The notes: a model not told the origin generated them from the letters alone. DNA of 64,000 nucleotides from Actinomadura graeca (GCF_019175365.1 NZ_CP059572.1:4340001-4404000), one strand, 5' to 3'; positions 45,966 through 54,628 are shown, numbered from the stretch's first letter. Numbers and translations are program-made.

Positions 45966-46229
45966 TTACCGCCCCAGACCAAGAGCGGTACCGTCCCCGT
46001 TGGTGACGATCGGACTATCCCCAGCAACACTGCCGTCTGAAGCAAGCGCGGCGTGGTCGTGGCCGGTGGCGATGCCGTACTCGATCGCCGTGCTGAAGGC
46101 AAGAAGCGCGGCCATCAGCGCACCCACGACAAGAGGCCGTACTCTCCGCTGCCTGACACCTCTTCCCAGCCGACGACCGGCGCTCAGCGCACGTGCCGAC
46201 ACCATCCCCGCGGATACACGCGTCCTCAT
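45966..46229 (-). CDS. Small single-pass membrane protein
   Basis: An 87-aa protein with a basic Arg-rich N-terminus (GRRLGRGVRQRRVRP), one hydrophobic segment (LVVGALMAALLAFSTAIEYG) and a short extracytoplasmic tail. AAAGGAGAG precedes the ATG, which supports the call. No family recognised. Confidence 0.65.
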   Translation of the reverse strand: MRTRVSAGMVSARALSAGRRLGRGVRQRRVRPLVVGALMAALLAFSTAIEYGIATGHDHAALASDGSVAGDSPIVTNGDGTALGLGR

Positions 46230-46817
46230 CGGGACTCTCCTTTGTCCAACAGGCGAACCCTCCACAACTACATACGCACGACGGTTACAGCGACCCAGGG
46301 GCCCTCCAACCACGAGAAGCGAGGATCACACCCTCAGGACAGCAGTCACAATCTGGCACTACAGAGCTGCGTCCCGACTCACTACCCCCCACCGGTCGCG
46401 CGCTGCCTTGGTTGCGACCCGGAAGCACCGTCTCGTGACCAGCGTCCCGGCCAGATGCCGGGCGTACATCAGATGACATAACCGACGGCACGGGACGCCG
46501 GCGCGGCCGGACGCTGACGCCCGTCACCTGATAGCCCGCCAGCGAAGAACCGTTCGACGTACCAACGCCCAGATTGAGGCTTACCCTCTAACACCTTCAA
46601 GGCGGGCCGCCGCGGTCACTCACAGCGCGTACTCATCGCTGCCGAAGTACGCCGGTTCGCTAATGAGCCCGACTGGGGTGTATCGCGGACGTATCAAAAA
46701 TCGCATACGCCCCGGCAACACTCTTCCGCCTTCAGTGGAGACATGGACCCCAGTGGTCCGTCCCGAGGGCGTGGTCGCCCTCGGTTTCGGAAGGTGATCA
46801 CGAAAGAGGAGAAGGCC
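46230..46817. other. Intergenic region without recognisable gene
   Basis: Nearly 600 bp between two divergent starts. No coding pattern was found on either strand. The AT-rich patch near 46680-46710 could hold the promoter of the next gene. Confidence 0.55.
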
Positions 46818-48143
46818 GTGGCCGAAGACGGAGCATGGGACCGGCGTTCACTGCTGCAGGGCGCAGCCGTAGTGGCCGGTGCCGCCGCGGCGGCACCGCT
46901 ACTGGGCGGGACGGCCGCGGCGCGCGCCGACGGCGGCGACGCGGAAGCGTTGTTCAAGGCCGGGAAGTTCGAGCAGGCTGGCCGCGCCTATGAGGAGATC
47001 CTGAAGAAGGACCCCTCGAACCTGCTAGCGGCTCGTCAACGCGGTTACGTCGGCCTACTGAGCAACAAGTTCCCCGAAGCCGAGAAGTACCTCACGATGG
47101 CCCTCAACCTGGCGCCCGATGACAAGGAGACCAACGCGCTCCTCGGCGACTGCTACATCCGGCAAGACAAATTCTCCCTCTCCGTGCCGCGCTGGCAGGC
47201 GGCCGGCGAGGAAGCCTACGCCAAATGGTTCGCGGCGGTCGGCGGCGATACGTATCAGATCCACGGCGACATCGCGCGGGTGCCATGGCAGCAGGTGGAC
47301 CCGGAGCCGCAGGTCGATGCCTCGGTCAACGGCGGGCCCCCGAGGCGCTTCAGCTTCTACACCGGCGCCGGGTGGCTGGGCCTCTCTGCGAAAGTGGCCA
47401 AAGAGGCCGGGCTACGTCCCGTCCACAAGGTGAAGAGCGACTTCGAAGGCCACATCATGTGGTCGTACTTCGGGGTGCTGGACTCCTTCAAGCTGGGCGA
47501 CATCGAACTACGCAACATCCCTGTGAACTGGTCGGAGGCGGAGTCGGCCGAAGATGCGCCTCCCAAGACCAACGACGGCCTCATCGGCACGTGGGTCTTC
47601 TACCACCTGCTGACCACTTTCGACTACGCGGGCCATTCGCTGATCCTGCGCCGTCCGACCCCCGAGGCGACCAGAAAAGTACGCGCCGATGCCGCCCGGG
47701 CGGGCACCAAGCCACTGCCCCTGTGGCTGGCCCGCGAGCAGATGTGTCACAGCAGGGGCAGCTTCGTCGGCAACGCCGGTACCGGAACAGGCGTGGTCGG
47801 CGTGAACGTCGGCGGAGCCGGCGAGAATGTTGTGGGCATGTCCGGGGAAACAACGAAGCGCCTGCGGATCCGCACCGATCACGACCGCCCGCTCGAGACG
47901 TTCGGCCACAGCCACCCGACCGTCACCTACCCCTGCTACCCGAAAGAGGTCCGTCTCGGCGACGCCGTCGCCAAGGAGGTCTACTGCGAAACGGACCCGA
48001 ACCTGCCGGTCAACGTGCCCTGGCCCTTCGGCCCAGGCTTCGACGCGATCGGCCACTTCGCCCACTGCTTCTTCAAGCCCTACAACCTCACCCTCGACTT
48101 CACCAACATGAACCTCTACATCGCCCGCGGCAAAGCCACCTGA
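46818..48143 (+). CDS. TAT-exported TPR protein with degenerate aspartyl-protease domain
   Basis: A 441-aa exported protein. The GTG after GAGGAG gives a twin-arginine signal (WDRRSLLQGAAVVAGAAAAA). TPR-like helices follow (ALFKAGKFEQAGRAYEEIL; EAEKYLTMALNLAPDDKETN). Then comes a retropepsin-like half (ASVNGGPPRRFSFYTGAGWL; NDGLIGTWVF) and a C-terminal domain of unknown type. In active family members FxxDTGA holds the catalytic Asp; here that position is Tyr (FYTGAG), so proteolysis is doubtful. It may be a binding protein. Confidence 0.75.
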   Translation: MAEDGAWDRRSLLQGAAVVAGAAAAAPLLGGTAAARADGGDAEALFKAGKFEQAGRAYEEILKKDPSNLLAARQRGYVGLLSNKFPEAEKYLTMALNLAPDDKETNALLGDCYIRQDKFSLSVPRWQAAGEEAYAKWFAAVGGDTYQIHGDIARVPWQQVDPEPQVDASVNGGPPRRFSFYTGAGWLGLSAKVAKEAGLRPVHKVKSDFEGHIMWSYFGVLDSFKLGDIELRNIPVNWSEAESAEDAPPKTNDGLIGTWVFYHLLTTFDYAGHSLILRRPTPEATRKVRADAARAGTKPLPLWLAREQMCHSRGSFVGNAGTGTGVVGVNVGGAGENVVGMSGETTKRLRIRTDHDRPLETFGHSHPTVTYPCYPKEVRLGDAVAKEVYCETDPNLPVNVPWPFGPGFDAIGHFAHCFFKPYNLTLDFTNMNLYIARGKAT

Positions 48144-48327
48144 CCCACCACCGGCACAAGCGTCCTAGAACTGCGGCAGAGCCGGACTGCGGAGAAACCA
48201 CAGCGTCGCGCCGGCAACAGCCACAGCCCGCCCGGGCGACGGGACCGACCCGAAGAGGTCGCGCACCCGCCGTCCGGGCCGACCCGCGGGGTAGAGAAGA
48301 CCGGACCGAGCGGAACATTGAACTACC

Positions 48328-48528
48328 CTACCCGGCGGCCCGTTTCAAAAGGGTCACCAGCTGCCGTGCCACGCGCAGCGCGACGTCCTGCCCGTGGTTG
48401 TCGGCGACCAGCGCGAGCGCCAAATCCAGGCACGCGCTCAGCCCGGCACCCGCCCAAACGTCGCCGTCGCGGATGAAATCGGCGGCGAGCTGGTCGGCGG
48501 TGGACCAGAGCGTCGGAGCCAGCCCGGA
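48328..48528 (-). pseudogene. Remnant of a GlxA/DJ-1-type gene
   Basis: An open stretch of 66 codons ends in TAG and reads DGDVWAGAGLSACLDLALAL, then VADNHGQDVALRVARQL and LLKRAAG. This is the end of the DJ-1/PfpI-like domain found in GlxA-type AraC regulators. No start and no upstream domain remain, so it is a relic. Confidence 0.75.
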
Positions 48529-48556
48529 AACGGCCGGTTCGTGGCAGAGTGGCGGG

Positions 48557-49291
48557 ATGCCTGGCGCGCGATACGGAATGGATGCGCCCTACGGGTTCAG
48601 CTTCGTGGGCTTAGTCGTGCTGGGGTTCTGGGTGACAGGGCTTGTGATGGCGATCAGCGCCGATCTGGCCGCCGCGCTGCCCGCGCTAATCTCCGGCACC
48701 CTGCTGGCGGGGTGCCTGGCCCTGAGCCTGCACACCACCCTGCGCGGCAAATTCCTGGTCTGGCGGGACGTGCTGGACGATCTGGACCTGCGTGGCGACG
48801 AACGGCTGCTCGACCTCGGCTGCGGACGCGGCGCCGTCCTGTTGGCCGCAGTCCGGCACCTCCCGCAGGGCCAGGCGGTCGGCGTGGACCTGTGGCGCGG
48901 ACGGGACCAGTCCGGCAACACCCCAGCGGCGACCCTGCGCAACGCCCGCGCCGAAGGCGTCGCCGACCGCGTCCGCGTGCAAGGAGGTGACCTGCGCAGA
49001 CTCCCGTACGCGGAGGCAAGCTTCGACCTGGTCGTGTCCAGCCTGACGGTGCACACCATCTTCGGCGCGGACGCCCGCGCCCAAGCGATCACCGAGGCGT
49101 ACCGGGTGCTGCGGCCGGGTGGCCGCCTGCTGATCGCCGACCTGGCGCGGACCCCCCGCGAGTACGCTGCGGTGCTGGCCCGGCTGAACGCCCAGGACAT
49201 CCACGTGCGCGGCCTCGGCTGGCGCGCGTGGTGGGGCAGCCCGTGGGTCCCGACCCGCCTGCTCACCGCCCGCAAACCCGCCACCCCCTGA
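48557..49291 (+). CDS. Membrane-anchored SAM-dependent methyltransferase
   Basis: A 244-aa protein with two N-terminal hydrophobic segments (FSFVGLVVLGFWVTGLVMAI; AALPALISGTLLAGCLALSL), then a class I methyltransferase domain: ERLLDLGCGRGAVLLAA (SAM motif I), AVGVDLWRGRD, LRRLPYAEASFDLVVSS, EAYRVLRPGGRLLIADL. Substrate unknown; the membrane helices suggest a lipid or lipophilic substrate. Confidence 0.85.
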   Translation: MPGARYGMDAPYGFSFVGLVVLGFWVTGLVMAISADLAAALPALISGTLLAGCLALSLHTTLRGKFLVWRDVLDDLDLRGDERLLDLGCGRGAVLLAAVRHLPQGQAVGVDLWRGRDQSGNTPAATLRNARAEGVADRVRVQGGDLRRLPYAEASFDLVVSSLTVHTIFGADARAQAITEAYRVLRPGGRLLIADLARTPREYAAVLARLNAQDIHVRGLGWRAWWGSPWVPTRLLTARKPATP

Positions 49292-49373
49292 ACACACCCA
49301 CCGGCACGATCCAGGCCCCATGGCCACCTGGCGTTTGACGACACCATCGATTTCAGTGAGCAGTCACACGTGT

Positions 49374-49545
49374 GTGCTCCACGACTTCCGGGGAAACGGG
49401 GTTGGGAGATCGCCTCGTTGCTCGGCAAGATGGCCGCGCGGGAACTCAAGAAGAGCAAGCAGGCAAGAAGCGCCGCAAGCCCAAGAAATCGGGCACCGTG
49501 GCTGATGAACAGAGGAGGCCCAGCGTCAGCGATGAGTCACTGACC
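49374..49545 (+). pseudogene. Decayed 3' end of a tyrosine integrase gene
   Basis: Fragments in different frames read LHDFRGNG, then EIASLLGKMAARELKKSKQ, then KKRRKPKKSGTVADEQ. These are pieces of the catalytic HxxR region and the C-terminal tail of AICE-type tyrosine recombinases. The part with the catalytic Tyr is deleted. It ends 16 bp before a tRNA-Gly fragment, the same order seen at 55.2-55.6 kb. Confidence 0.6.
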
Positions 49546-49561
49546 TGGCCTTTGTGGTGGG

Positions 49562-49604
49562 AGCGGGTGACGGGAATCGAACCCGCGCTGTCAGCTTGGG
49601 AACC
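49562..49604 (-). other. 3' half of tRNA-Gly(CCC): attachment-site copy 1
   Basis: On the minus strand the sequence runs from the anticodon loop TTCCCAA through GCTGA and the T arm (GCGGGTTCGATTCCCGT) to the acceptor strand CACCCGCT. The 5' half needed for a cloverleaf is missing, so it is not a gene. It is identical over 43 bp to the copy at 55559 and marks an integration junction. Confidence 0.88.
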
Positions 49605-49687
49605 AAGGCGAACTCGGCCGTGCCCCCCGCCGACCTGGCGTTCGACCGTCCCGCAAGTGACCGTGAGTACCCCTCACTGACCGCCCC

Positions 49688-49709
49688 TAATGGCACGCTA
49701 ATGGCACGG
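49688..49709. repeat. Arm-type direct repeat next to att copy 1
   Basis: TAATGGCACGC followed at once by TAATGGCACGG. Two 11-bp units one helical turn apart suit binding by an integrase arm domain or excisionase. The second att copy has TAATTGCCCG units at the same place. Confidence 0.6.
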
Positions 49710-50363
49710 CACCGTAGCTGCTGACCCGCGCGTCCTCGACCTGATCGGAACGACAACAGCACCCGATTACCTGAGGGCAAGCGGACCCGGAGCGCAGGGC
49801 TGGCCACGGCCCGAGCACCGGAAGCCGCACGGCAGCGATCGCCCCCAACCACACAACACACCTCAGCCACGCTGTGGCGATCGTAGGGCGCAACCCATCG
49901 CCGTCTGCTCCGTAGCAAGATCAGCGACGTCCAGGCACGCCACACATACCCGTTGACCAGCGTTGCAACGCCCCGCAGGTCCATCCCCGTCTAAGGTCAT
50001 CCGACCCCGTTGTTGGCACCGCCGTTAACATGCGCACCCGTCCCAGAGGATACGCCGCATGAACGGCGAGACGTTGCGACGGACAGATTCGCGCGGGCGT
50101 GGCCTTCGACCCGCGGGGGGCCGGGGATACGAAGCCCCCGCTTCGGGCGTATCTAACCTGTCTGACCAGCCACGTCAATTGCAAGCGCATGAGGCACATG
50201 GAAGCCACAATAGTCCACAGCCTGAGCCTCCAGCGGACCTATGATCATCGTGATCAATTTGGTTGTTCGCAGCGAAGTTCCTAGATTGTCCAGGACGAGG
50301 ACGAAACCTTGGTACCATCCATCGAAGCAGTCAGTTGCATGTCGAGAGCGTGAGGAGTCAAGG

Positions 50364-51464
50364 GTGGTGGATAGCGGAAGAGTTGACTCCGTCCGTAAGG
50401 AGCTATTCCTTCAATGGCTGCTTGCTTTGAGTGATGATCATAGGTCTCGCCGCTTATGGAGAGAACCTGAAGCGACTTGCTGTATTGGAGTCAGAGGTGC
50501 TCGCCCTTGGATTAAGTACTATAATCCTGGAATTTTCCGCTACTCCAACATTCCATGGCCGCAGCATATGTGGGGTGAATATGTGGGCGCCCCGTCAATA
50601 GATGGGCTAGAGGCGAGAATCCTCGTCCACTACGAAAAGGATGGCCTGATAAACCTCAAGGAGGTCAATGGCTGGGAGGTCGCGCAACTTACCGATAGCG
50701 GCGCTGCGGTTGCCGAGGAGTCACGGCAGGCGCGAGTTCGCGATGGCCGAAGGTCCCAGATATGCAAGGCCCTTCTGCGCTGGCTGGGAGGGGACGAACC
50801 TCCATGGCGCCTACGATCGGCGGTGCTGGAAAAATTCCTGAGCTTCCATGAAGAGCCAATAGGGCCGCCAGCTTCTATTTATGAGCTATTCGACGCGATG
50901 CAGCAAATGGAGCTAGAAAATTTTATTGCGGTGCGCGCCCTTGATGATGAAGACTCATCTAGAATTTATACTAGCACGTCATTTTCACGAGAAGATAGTC
51001 CGGGGCGCATCACGACCGATTCGCTTACAGCTCGAATAACTGACCGCGGTCTAATCTGTCTCGATCACCATGGAGGGGACCCCTATAGGATGAAGGAATC
51101 TCAACGTCATACTATCAGTCATAAGACATACAACCTTCACGGGCCAACAGGGAACTTGGTGATCGGCGATGGCTCGATCCGCCAGGGCATTGGCTTCGTA
51201 GCGCAAAACGACAATGATGCTGTTGACGTTGGGGCAATAAGGAGATTCGCTGAGGCGGTAGAGCAAGCGATTCCAGCACTGAACCTATCGATGGAAGCTC
51301 AACATCAAGTCGATGAACTATTGTTCGAGATAGCACAGGCTGCTGCCGTCAAGCGCCCCGACCATAATAGGCTTCGTGTGCTTGGAAATTCACTGCGCAC
51401 TCTCCTAGAAGGTACGGCGGGAGGAGTACTCAGTGGCGTTCTGCTAGGGCTATGGGGTAGCTAG
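50364..51464 (+). CDS. Low-GC protein of unknown function, possible defence cargo
   Basis: A 366-aa protein whose GC content is visibly lower than all chromosomal neighbours, a sign of transfer. The N-terminal ~270 residues look like a helical/winged-helix domain (KALLRWLGGDEPPWRLRSAV; GPPASIYELFDAMQQMELEN). A short beta segment YNLHGPTGNLVIGDGS follows, then a helical C-terminal domain ending in a Gly-rich hydrophobic segment (TAGGVLSGVLLGLWGS). The xxxGPTGNLVIGD pattern recalls phage-defence and NTPase-associated proteins, but no family is certain. GTG follows GAGGAG. Confidence 0.7.
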   Translation: MVDSGRVDSVRKELFLQWLLALSDDHRSRRLWREPEATCCIGVRGARPWIKYYNPGIFRYSNIPWPQHMWGEYVGAPSIDGLEARILVHYEKDGLINLKEVNGWEVAQLTDSGAAVAEESRQARVRDGRRSQICKALLRWLGGDEPPWRLRSAVLEKFLSFHEEPIGPPASIYELFDAMQQMELENFIAVRALDDEDSSRIYTSTSFSREDSPGRITTDSLTARITDRGLICLDHHGGDPYRMKESQRHTISHKTYNLHGPTGNLVIGDGSIRQGIGFVAQNDNDAVDVGAIRRFAEAVEQAIPALNLSMEAQHQVDELLFEIAQAAAVKRPDHNRLRVLGNSLRTLLEGTAGGVLSGVLLGLWGS

Positions 51465-51644
51465 TTGACCTTCCGACATCGGTGGCCTCGTAAATCTAGC
51501 AGGATTGCAGGGTCGCACCCGCACATGGGTAGATTCCAGCCAAGGCTTCGCCAGCCTAGAAGCCATGCCCGGCGCCAGGGGCGTCTACTCCGTTGGAACT
51601 ATTAGCCGCCTTCTTCGGTGCCTTCTGGGCTGGGGCGGCCTCGA

Positions 51645-51775
51645 CCAGGCTGCGCGGCGGGACCGGACGGGACAGGCCGCACGCCCGGCGCGCCGGGGCG
51701 GGCGGCCGCTGGCGACCGCGTAGCGGGCGCCTTTAAAGACGTAAAGAAGGTTCTCATCCGGGCGCGGGGGTCGTG
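51645..51775. repeat. Dispersed repeat, copy 1
   Basis: The stretch with GCGGCGGGACCGGACGG and GGCCGCTGGCGACCGCGTAG, then GCGGGCGCC, recurs at 57236-57357. It lies between the low-GC gene and the XRE-SUMF1 gene. No gene is seen in 51465-51778. Confidence 0.75.
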
Positions 51776-51778
51776 GGG

Positions 51779-52774
51779 TCACGTCGGGGTCGGCTGGCCT
51801 CTTACGTTGAGTAGGGCTCGCATGGTCTCGGCTGGGGTGACGCAGCGGAAGCCGGTGTCGTCGTCGTGCATGTCTGCTGACGCGTCGTTGAACGTGGACG
51901 GCGCGCAGCGTAGGAAGGGGCTCGTGAACGCGCTGCCCTTCAGCTCGTAGCGGCCGGGCTCGGACTCGGTCGAGCACCAGTCCCAAGTGTTGCCGCACAT
52001 GTCGTAGACGTTGTAGGGCCTGACGCCGCTTGCGTAGCAGTCAACGGGGGTCGTGCTGCGTTTCCCGCCCTCTCGGCAGTTGACCTTTGCTGGAGTTCGC
52101 TGGTTGCCCCAGGGGTAGATCTCGCCTCGTGTGCCTCTGGCTGCCTTCTCCCATTGCTGGGCACTGGGCAAGGTCTTGGCGGACCACTGGGCGTATGCCT
52201 GGGCGTCGTGCCATGTGACGAACACGACGGGGTGGTTTTCGAGTCCTTCGGGGATCTGGCCGTTCTCCCAGTGCTGCGGCGGCTTGTGGTCGGTCGCAGT
52301 GACGAAGCGCGCGTAGTCGGCGTTTGTGGTGGGGAACACGTCGATATAAAACGCCGGGAGGTAGACCGGTTCGCTGTTCTCGCCTGCGAAGTAGACACCG
52401 GCCGGGACCAGCGTCATCAACTTCCCGTCGATCGGGTGCCTGGCCTGGTCTTCGTCGCCAACGGGTACGTCCGGCTCTGGCTCGGGGCTTGCTGGCTGCT
52501 CTGAGGACACGCCCGGATCTTGTGTGGACGAGGCCCGGCCCGTCAAGCTGATCATCTCGGCGAAGCGTGCTTGCACGTCGGAGCTACAGGCCGCAAGGAC
52601 GGTATCAAGGCCCTGCTGGTTGATGGGTCGAGGGGTGACGTTCCCCTTCTCCCATCTGACGATCATCCGCTCGCTTACGCCGAGTTCCGCCGCGAATTCG
52701 ACTTGGCTCACGCGTTTTGACTCCCGTAGGGCGCGCGCTTCCTTGCCGGTCCAGCGTGAGACTGTAGGGGGCAT
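51779..52774 (-). CDS. XRE DNA-binding domain fused to a SUMF1/FGE-like domain
   Basis: A 331-aa fusion. Residues of about 8-70 are an XRE HTH (KEARALRESKRVSQVEFAAE; SERMIVRWEKGNVTPRPI). After an acidic linker comes a formylglycine-generating-enzyme-like domain (MTLVPAGVYFAGENSEPVYL; LPSAQQWEKAARGTRGEIYP; YNVYDMCGNTWDWC; DDDTGFRCV). The paired active-site cysteines of true FGE (CxxxxC before the last block) are not both present (SPFLRCAPSTFN), so oxidation of sulfatases is unlikely. The lectin-like fold may sense a ligand for the HTH. Confidence 0.85.
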   Translation of the reverse strand: MPPTVSRWTGKEARALRESKRVSQVEFAAELGVSERMIVRWEKGNVTPRPINQQGLDTVLAACSSDVQARFAEMISLTGRASSTQDPGVSSEQPASPEPEPDVPVGDEDQARHPIDGKLMTLVPAGVYFAGENSEPVYLPAFYIDVFPTTNADYARFVTATDHKPPQHWENGQIPEGLENHPVVFVTWHDAQAYAQWSAKTLPSAQQWEKAARGTRGEIYPWGNQRTPAKVNCREGGKRSTTPVDCYASGVRPYNVYDMCGNTWDWCSTESEPGRYELKGSAFTSPFLRCAPSTFNDASADMHDDDTGFRCVTPAETMRALLNVRGQPTPT

Positions 52775-52801
52775 GTCGTGCTCTCCGTAGCGGGGCGGTT
52801 C

Positions 52802-53581
52802 TCAGACTGCTTCGGCCGGGATCTCTTCGTATTCCTTGCGAAGAGTCTCCAGAATCGGATGGGTGTCTGGGAATTCCACCTCGTTGATGCCGGTGATCGC
52901 ACGCACTCCAATGGCGGTGTTGGTCGCGAATGCGACTTCCATGCGAGGCAAGTCGGAGAGGTTGACGGGAGCAAGGGAAGTCGCGTCGTGCACTTGGTGC
53001 AGTAGGCGCATGGTCACGCCTGTGAGCACTTCGGCATTAGGCCAGATGACTTGCTGACCGTCGAAGAAGCCTATGTTCCACGTTGCTCCCTCGGAGACGT
53101 AGAGGTTCGGGTCCGTGAAAATACAGTCGTCGAATCCGTCGAGCTGGGCGTTACGGCGATGCCATAGGGCACCGAACAGACCGACGTGCTTCTGTTCGGG
53201 CATCTCGCGGATGTAGGGGACGGAGCGCACCCGGATCGGGGACATCGGCCACGCCCCGGACGGGCGGGTCGTGACGAGAACCTTCGGCTCGGCTCGGGCT
53301 CCGGGGTGGCCTAGTTCGAGGTCGGGGTCGTAGATCGTTACGCGGACGACGAACGCGCCGTCTAGTCCGGCGGTGGCCTGTCTGACGTACTCGCGGACCT
53401 GTTGGCGGTCTAGTTGATGACCGAAGAGGACCCGGCAGTCCCGGACGAGTCGCTCTAGATGGTGCGAAAAGCCTCTGATGTGCTGGTCTTCCATGCGCAT
53501 TGACGTGAAATGACCGTAGTTCACGAGAGCCAGCGATTTGAGCTCATCCGGGGTGACAGGTACGCCGTTGAGTTCAGCCAT
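52802..53581 (-). CDS. Aminotransferase class IV family protein
   Basis: A 259-aa PLP enzyme of the branched-chain aminotransferase/aminodeoxychorismate lyase fold. The start MAELNGVPVTPDEL gives the family length. The region MPEQKHVGLFGALWHRRNAQ holds the probable PLP lysine; FDDCIFTDPNLYVSEGATWN and VLTGVTMRLLHQ are the cofactor-phosphate loops. Substrate unknown. It lies directly downstream of nothing known to give a pathway; the XRE-SUMF1 gene follows it on the same strand. Confidence 0.85.
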   Translation of the reverse strand: MAELNGVPVTPDELKSLALVNYGHFTSMRMEDQHIRGFSHHLERLVRDCRVLFGHQLDRQQVREYVRQATAGLDGAFVVRVTIYDPDLELGHPGARAEPKVLVTTRPSGAWPMSPIRVRSVPYIREMPEQKHVGLFGALWHRRNAQLDGFDDCIFTDPNLYVSEGATWNIGFFDGQQVIWPNAEVLTGVTMRLLHQVHDATSLAPVNLSDLPRMEVAFATNTAIGVRAITGINEVEFPDTHPILETLRKEYEEIPAEAV

Positions 53582-53698
53582 GGGGCCCAGTGTGGCAGTA
53601 GGTACGGGCTGCTCACAGCGCTGGGTGCAGGACAAGTTCAGTGCTGCGTCGGTGTCAGGACATGGGAGCGGCTTCATTGACACGGCACCGTGGTCGGT

Positions 53699-53935
53699 AT
53701 GAGCGGTCGTGTGCATTCGGGAGACAAGGTGGTGCGGCTCGCCAAGCCGCGTCTGCATGGCAATGGCGCGGGACAGGCCGGTGGGCTGAGCGAGGAAGAG
53801 CGCCAGATCCCTCTAGCGGAACTCGCCGAGATCACGGCGGAACTCGATGAACTCCACGCGCGGACGCGGCAGATCACGGCTCGGTTTCACGGAGCCGCTA
53901 CCCCTGCTCCGGCGAACGAGTTCGGAGCGGCCTGA
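53699..53935 (+). CDS. Small helical protein of the XRE-linked type
   Basis: A 78-aa protein starting MSGRVHSGDKVVRLAKPRLH, with a helical C-terminal half (LAELAEITAELDELHARTRQ). It begins a tight run of four small genes. Function unknown. Confidence 0.55.
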   Translation: MSGRVHSGDKVVRLAKPRLHGNGAGQAGGLSEEERQIPLAELAEITAELDELHARTRQITARFHGAATPAPANEFGAA

Positions 53936-53936
53936 G

Positions 53937-54203
53937 ATGAATGACTCCACATCAAGACGTGCGATGGAAACGCGACCGCACAACGATGACCCGGCGCTGC
54001 GTCGGCTCCAGGAGGAGTTCACCGGTCACCGGATATGGCGGGCTCAGCGCTGGGACGGGTGTCCGGGTGACTGGGTGGCGACGCTGCACGACCCGGCCGC
54101 CGGCGTCGACGCGACGGTGATCCAGCCGGACTCGGCGTCGCTGCGTGCGGCGTTGGAGGACGAGCGGCAACGCGTGGCCTGCCGGATGAGGGGAGCCTGG
54201 TGA
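53937..54203 (+). CDS. Small protein, paralog of that at 18.4-18.8 kb
   Basis: An 88-aa protein with the block LQEEFTGHRIWRAQRWDGCP and WVATLHDPAAGVDATV, similar in layout to the LREEFPAWSII / WWATR protein at 18.4-18.8 kb. The stop codon overlaps the start of the next gene, indicating coupling. Function unknown. Confidence 0.65.
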   Translation: MNDSTSRRAMETRPHNDDPALRRLQEEFTGHRIWRAQRWDGCPGDWVATLHDPAAGVDATVIQPDSASLRAALEDERQRVACRMRGAW

Positions 54204-54628
54204 TGCTGGTGTGGAGTTTCCCACCACCAGGTGAGACCGATCCAGAGATGGGCCGGCCGGTCTGGGGGGAGGCTGAGGCGGCACGGCGGGTGCAAGCTCC
54301 CCCAGGGGCACCGGTCGTGCTGCCTCGGCCATGGACGGCACGGCGACTGCTCAACCGGCTTGCGCGGGCGCTGCGGCGGCTCGGATGGAAGGTGGAACCG
54401 AGGTACGCCGAGACGCCACCCATCTTGCGCGTGCACTTCACCGAAGTTGCGGACCTGGGTGACAGCGTGACCGTCGTCCGCAGAGATGGTGAGTGGTGGT
54501 ACCGGTCAAGTACCGGTGAGTTGTTGGCGCCGTGCTCGGATGTCGAGCTGGCGGTGTCGCGGGTGACGGGGTCGCTGAATAGGTGGGTCGCTGAGGCGAA
54601 ACCGTTGTGGAGGATGGGCGGAGCCTGA
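54203..54628 (+). CDS. Small protein, paralog of that at 18.1-18.5 kb
   Basis: A 141-aa protein. The C-terminal ~90 residues (LLNRLARALRRLGWKVEPRY; DLGDSVTVVRRDGEWWYRSS; GELLAPCSDVELAVSRV) match the pattern of the broken gene at 18.1-18.5 kb. ATG follows GGGGAG and overlaps the previous stop. Function unknown. Confidence 0.65.
   Translation: MLVWSFPPPGETDPEMGRPVWGEAEAARRVQAPPGAPVVLPRPWTARRLLNRLARALRRLGWKVEPRYAETPPILRVHFTEVADLGDSVTVVRRDGEWWYRSSTGELLAPCSDVELAVSRVTGSLNRWVAEAKPLWRMGGA

Larger units (their letters stand above)
49546..50150. repeat. Element-end repeat, copy 1
   Basis: About 600 bp that is clearly related to 55545-56150 in the same orientation. It comprises the tRNA fragment, an 11-bp direct repeat pair, a conserved central block (GAGGGCAAGCGGACCCGGAG; CACGCTGTGGCGATCGTAGG) and a final G/C-rich hairpin. 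Confidence 0.85.
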
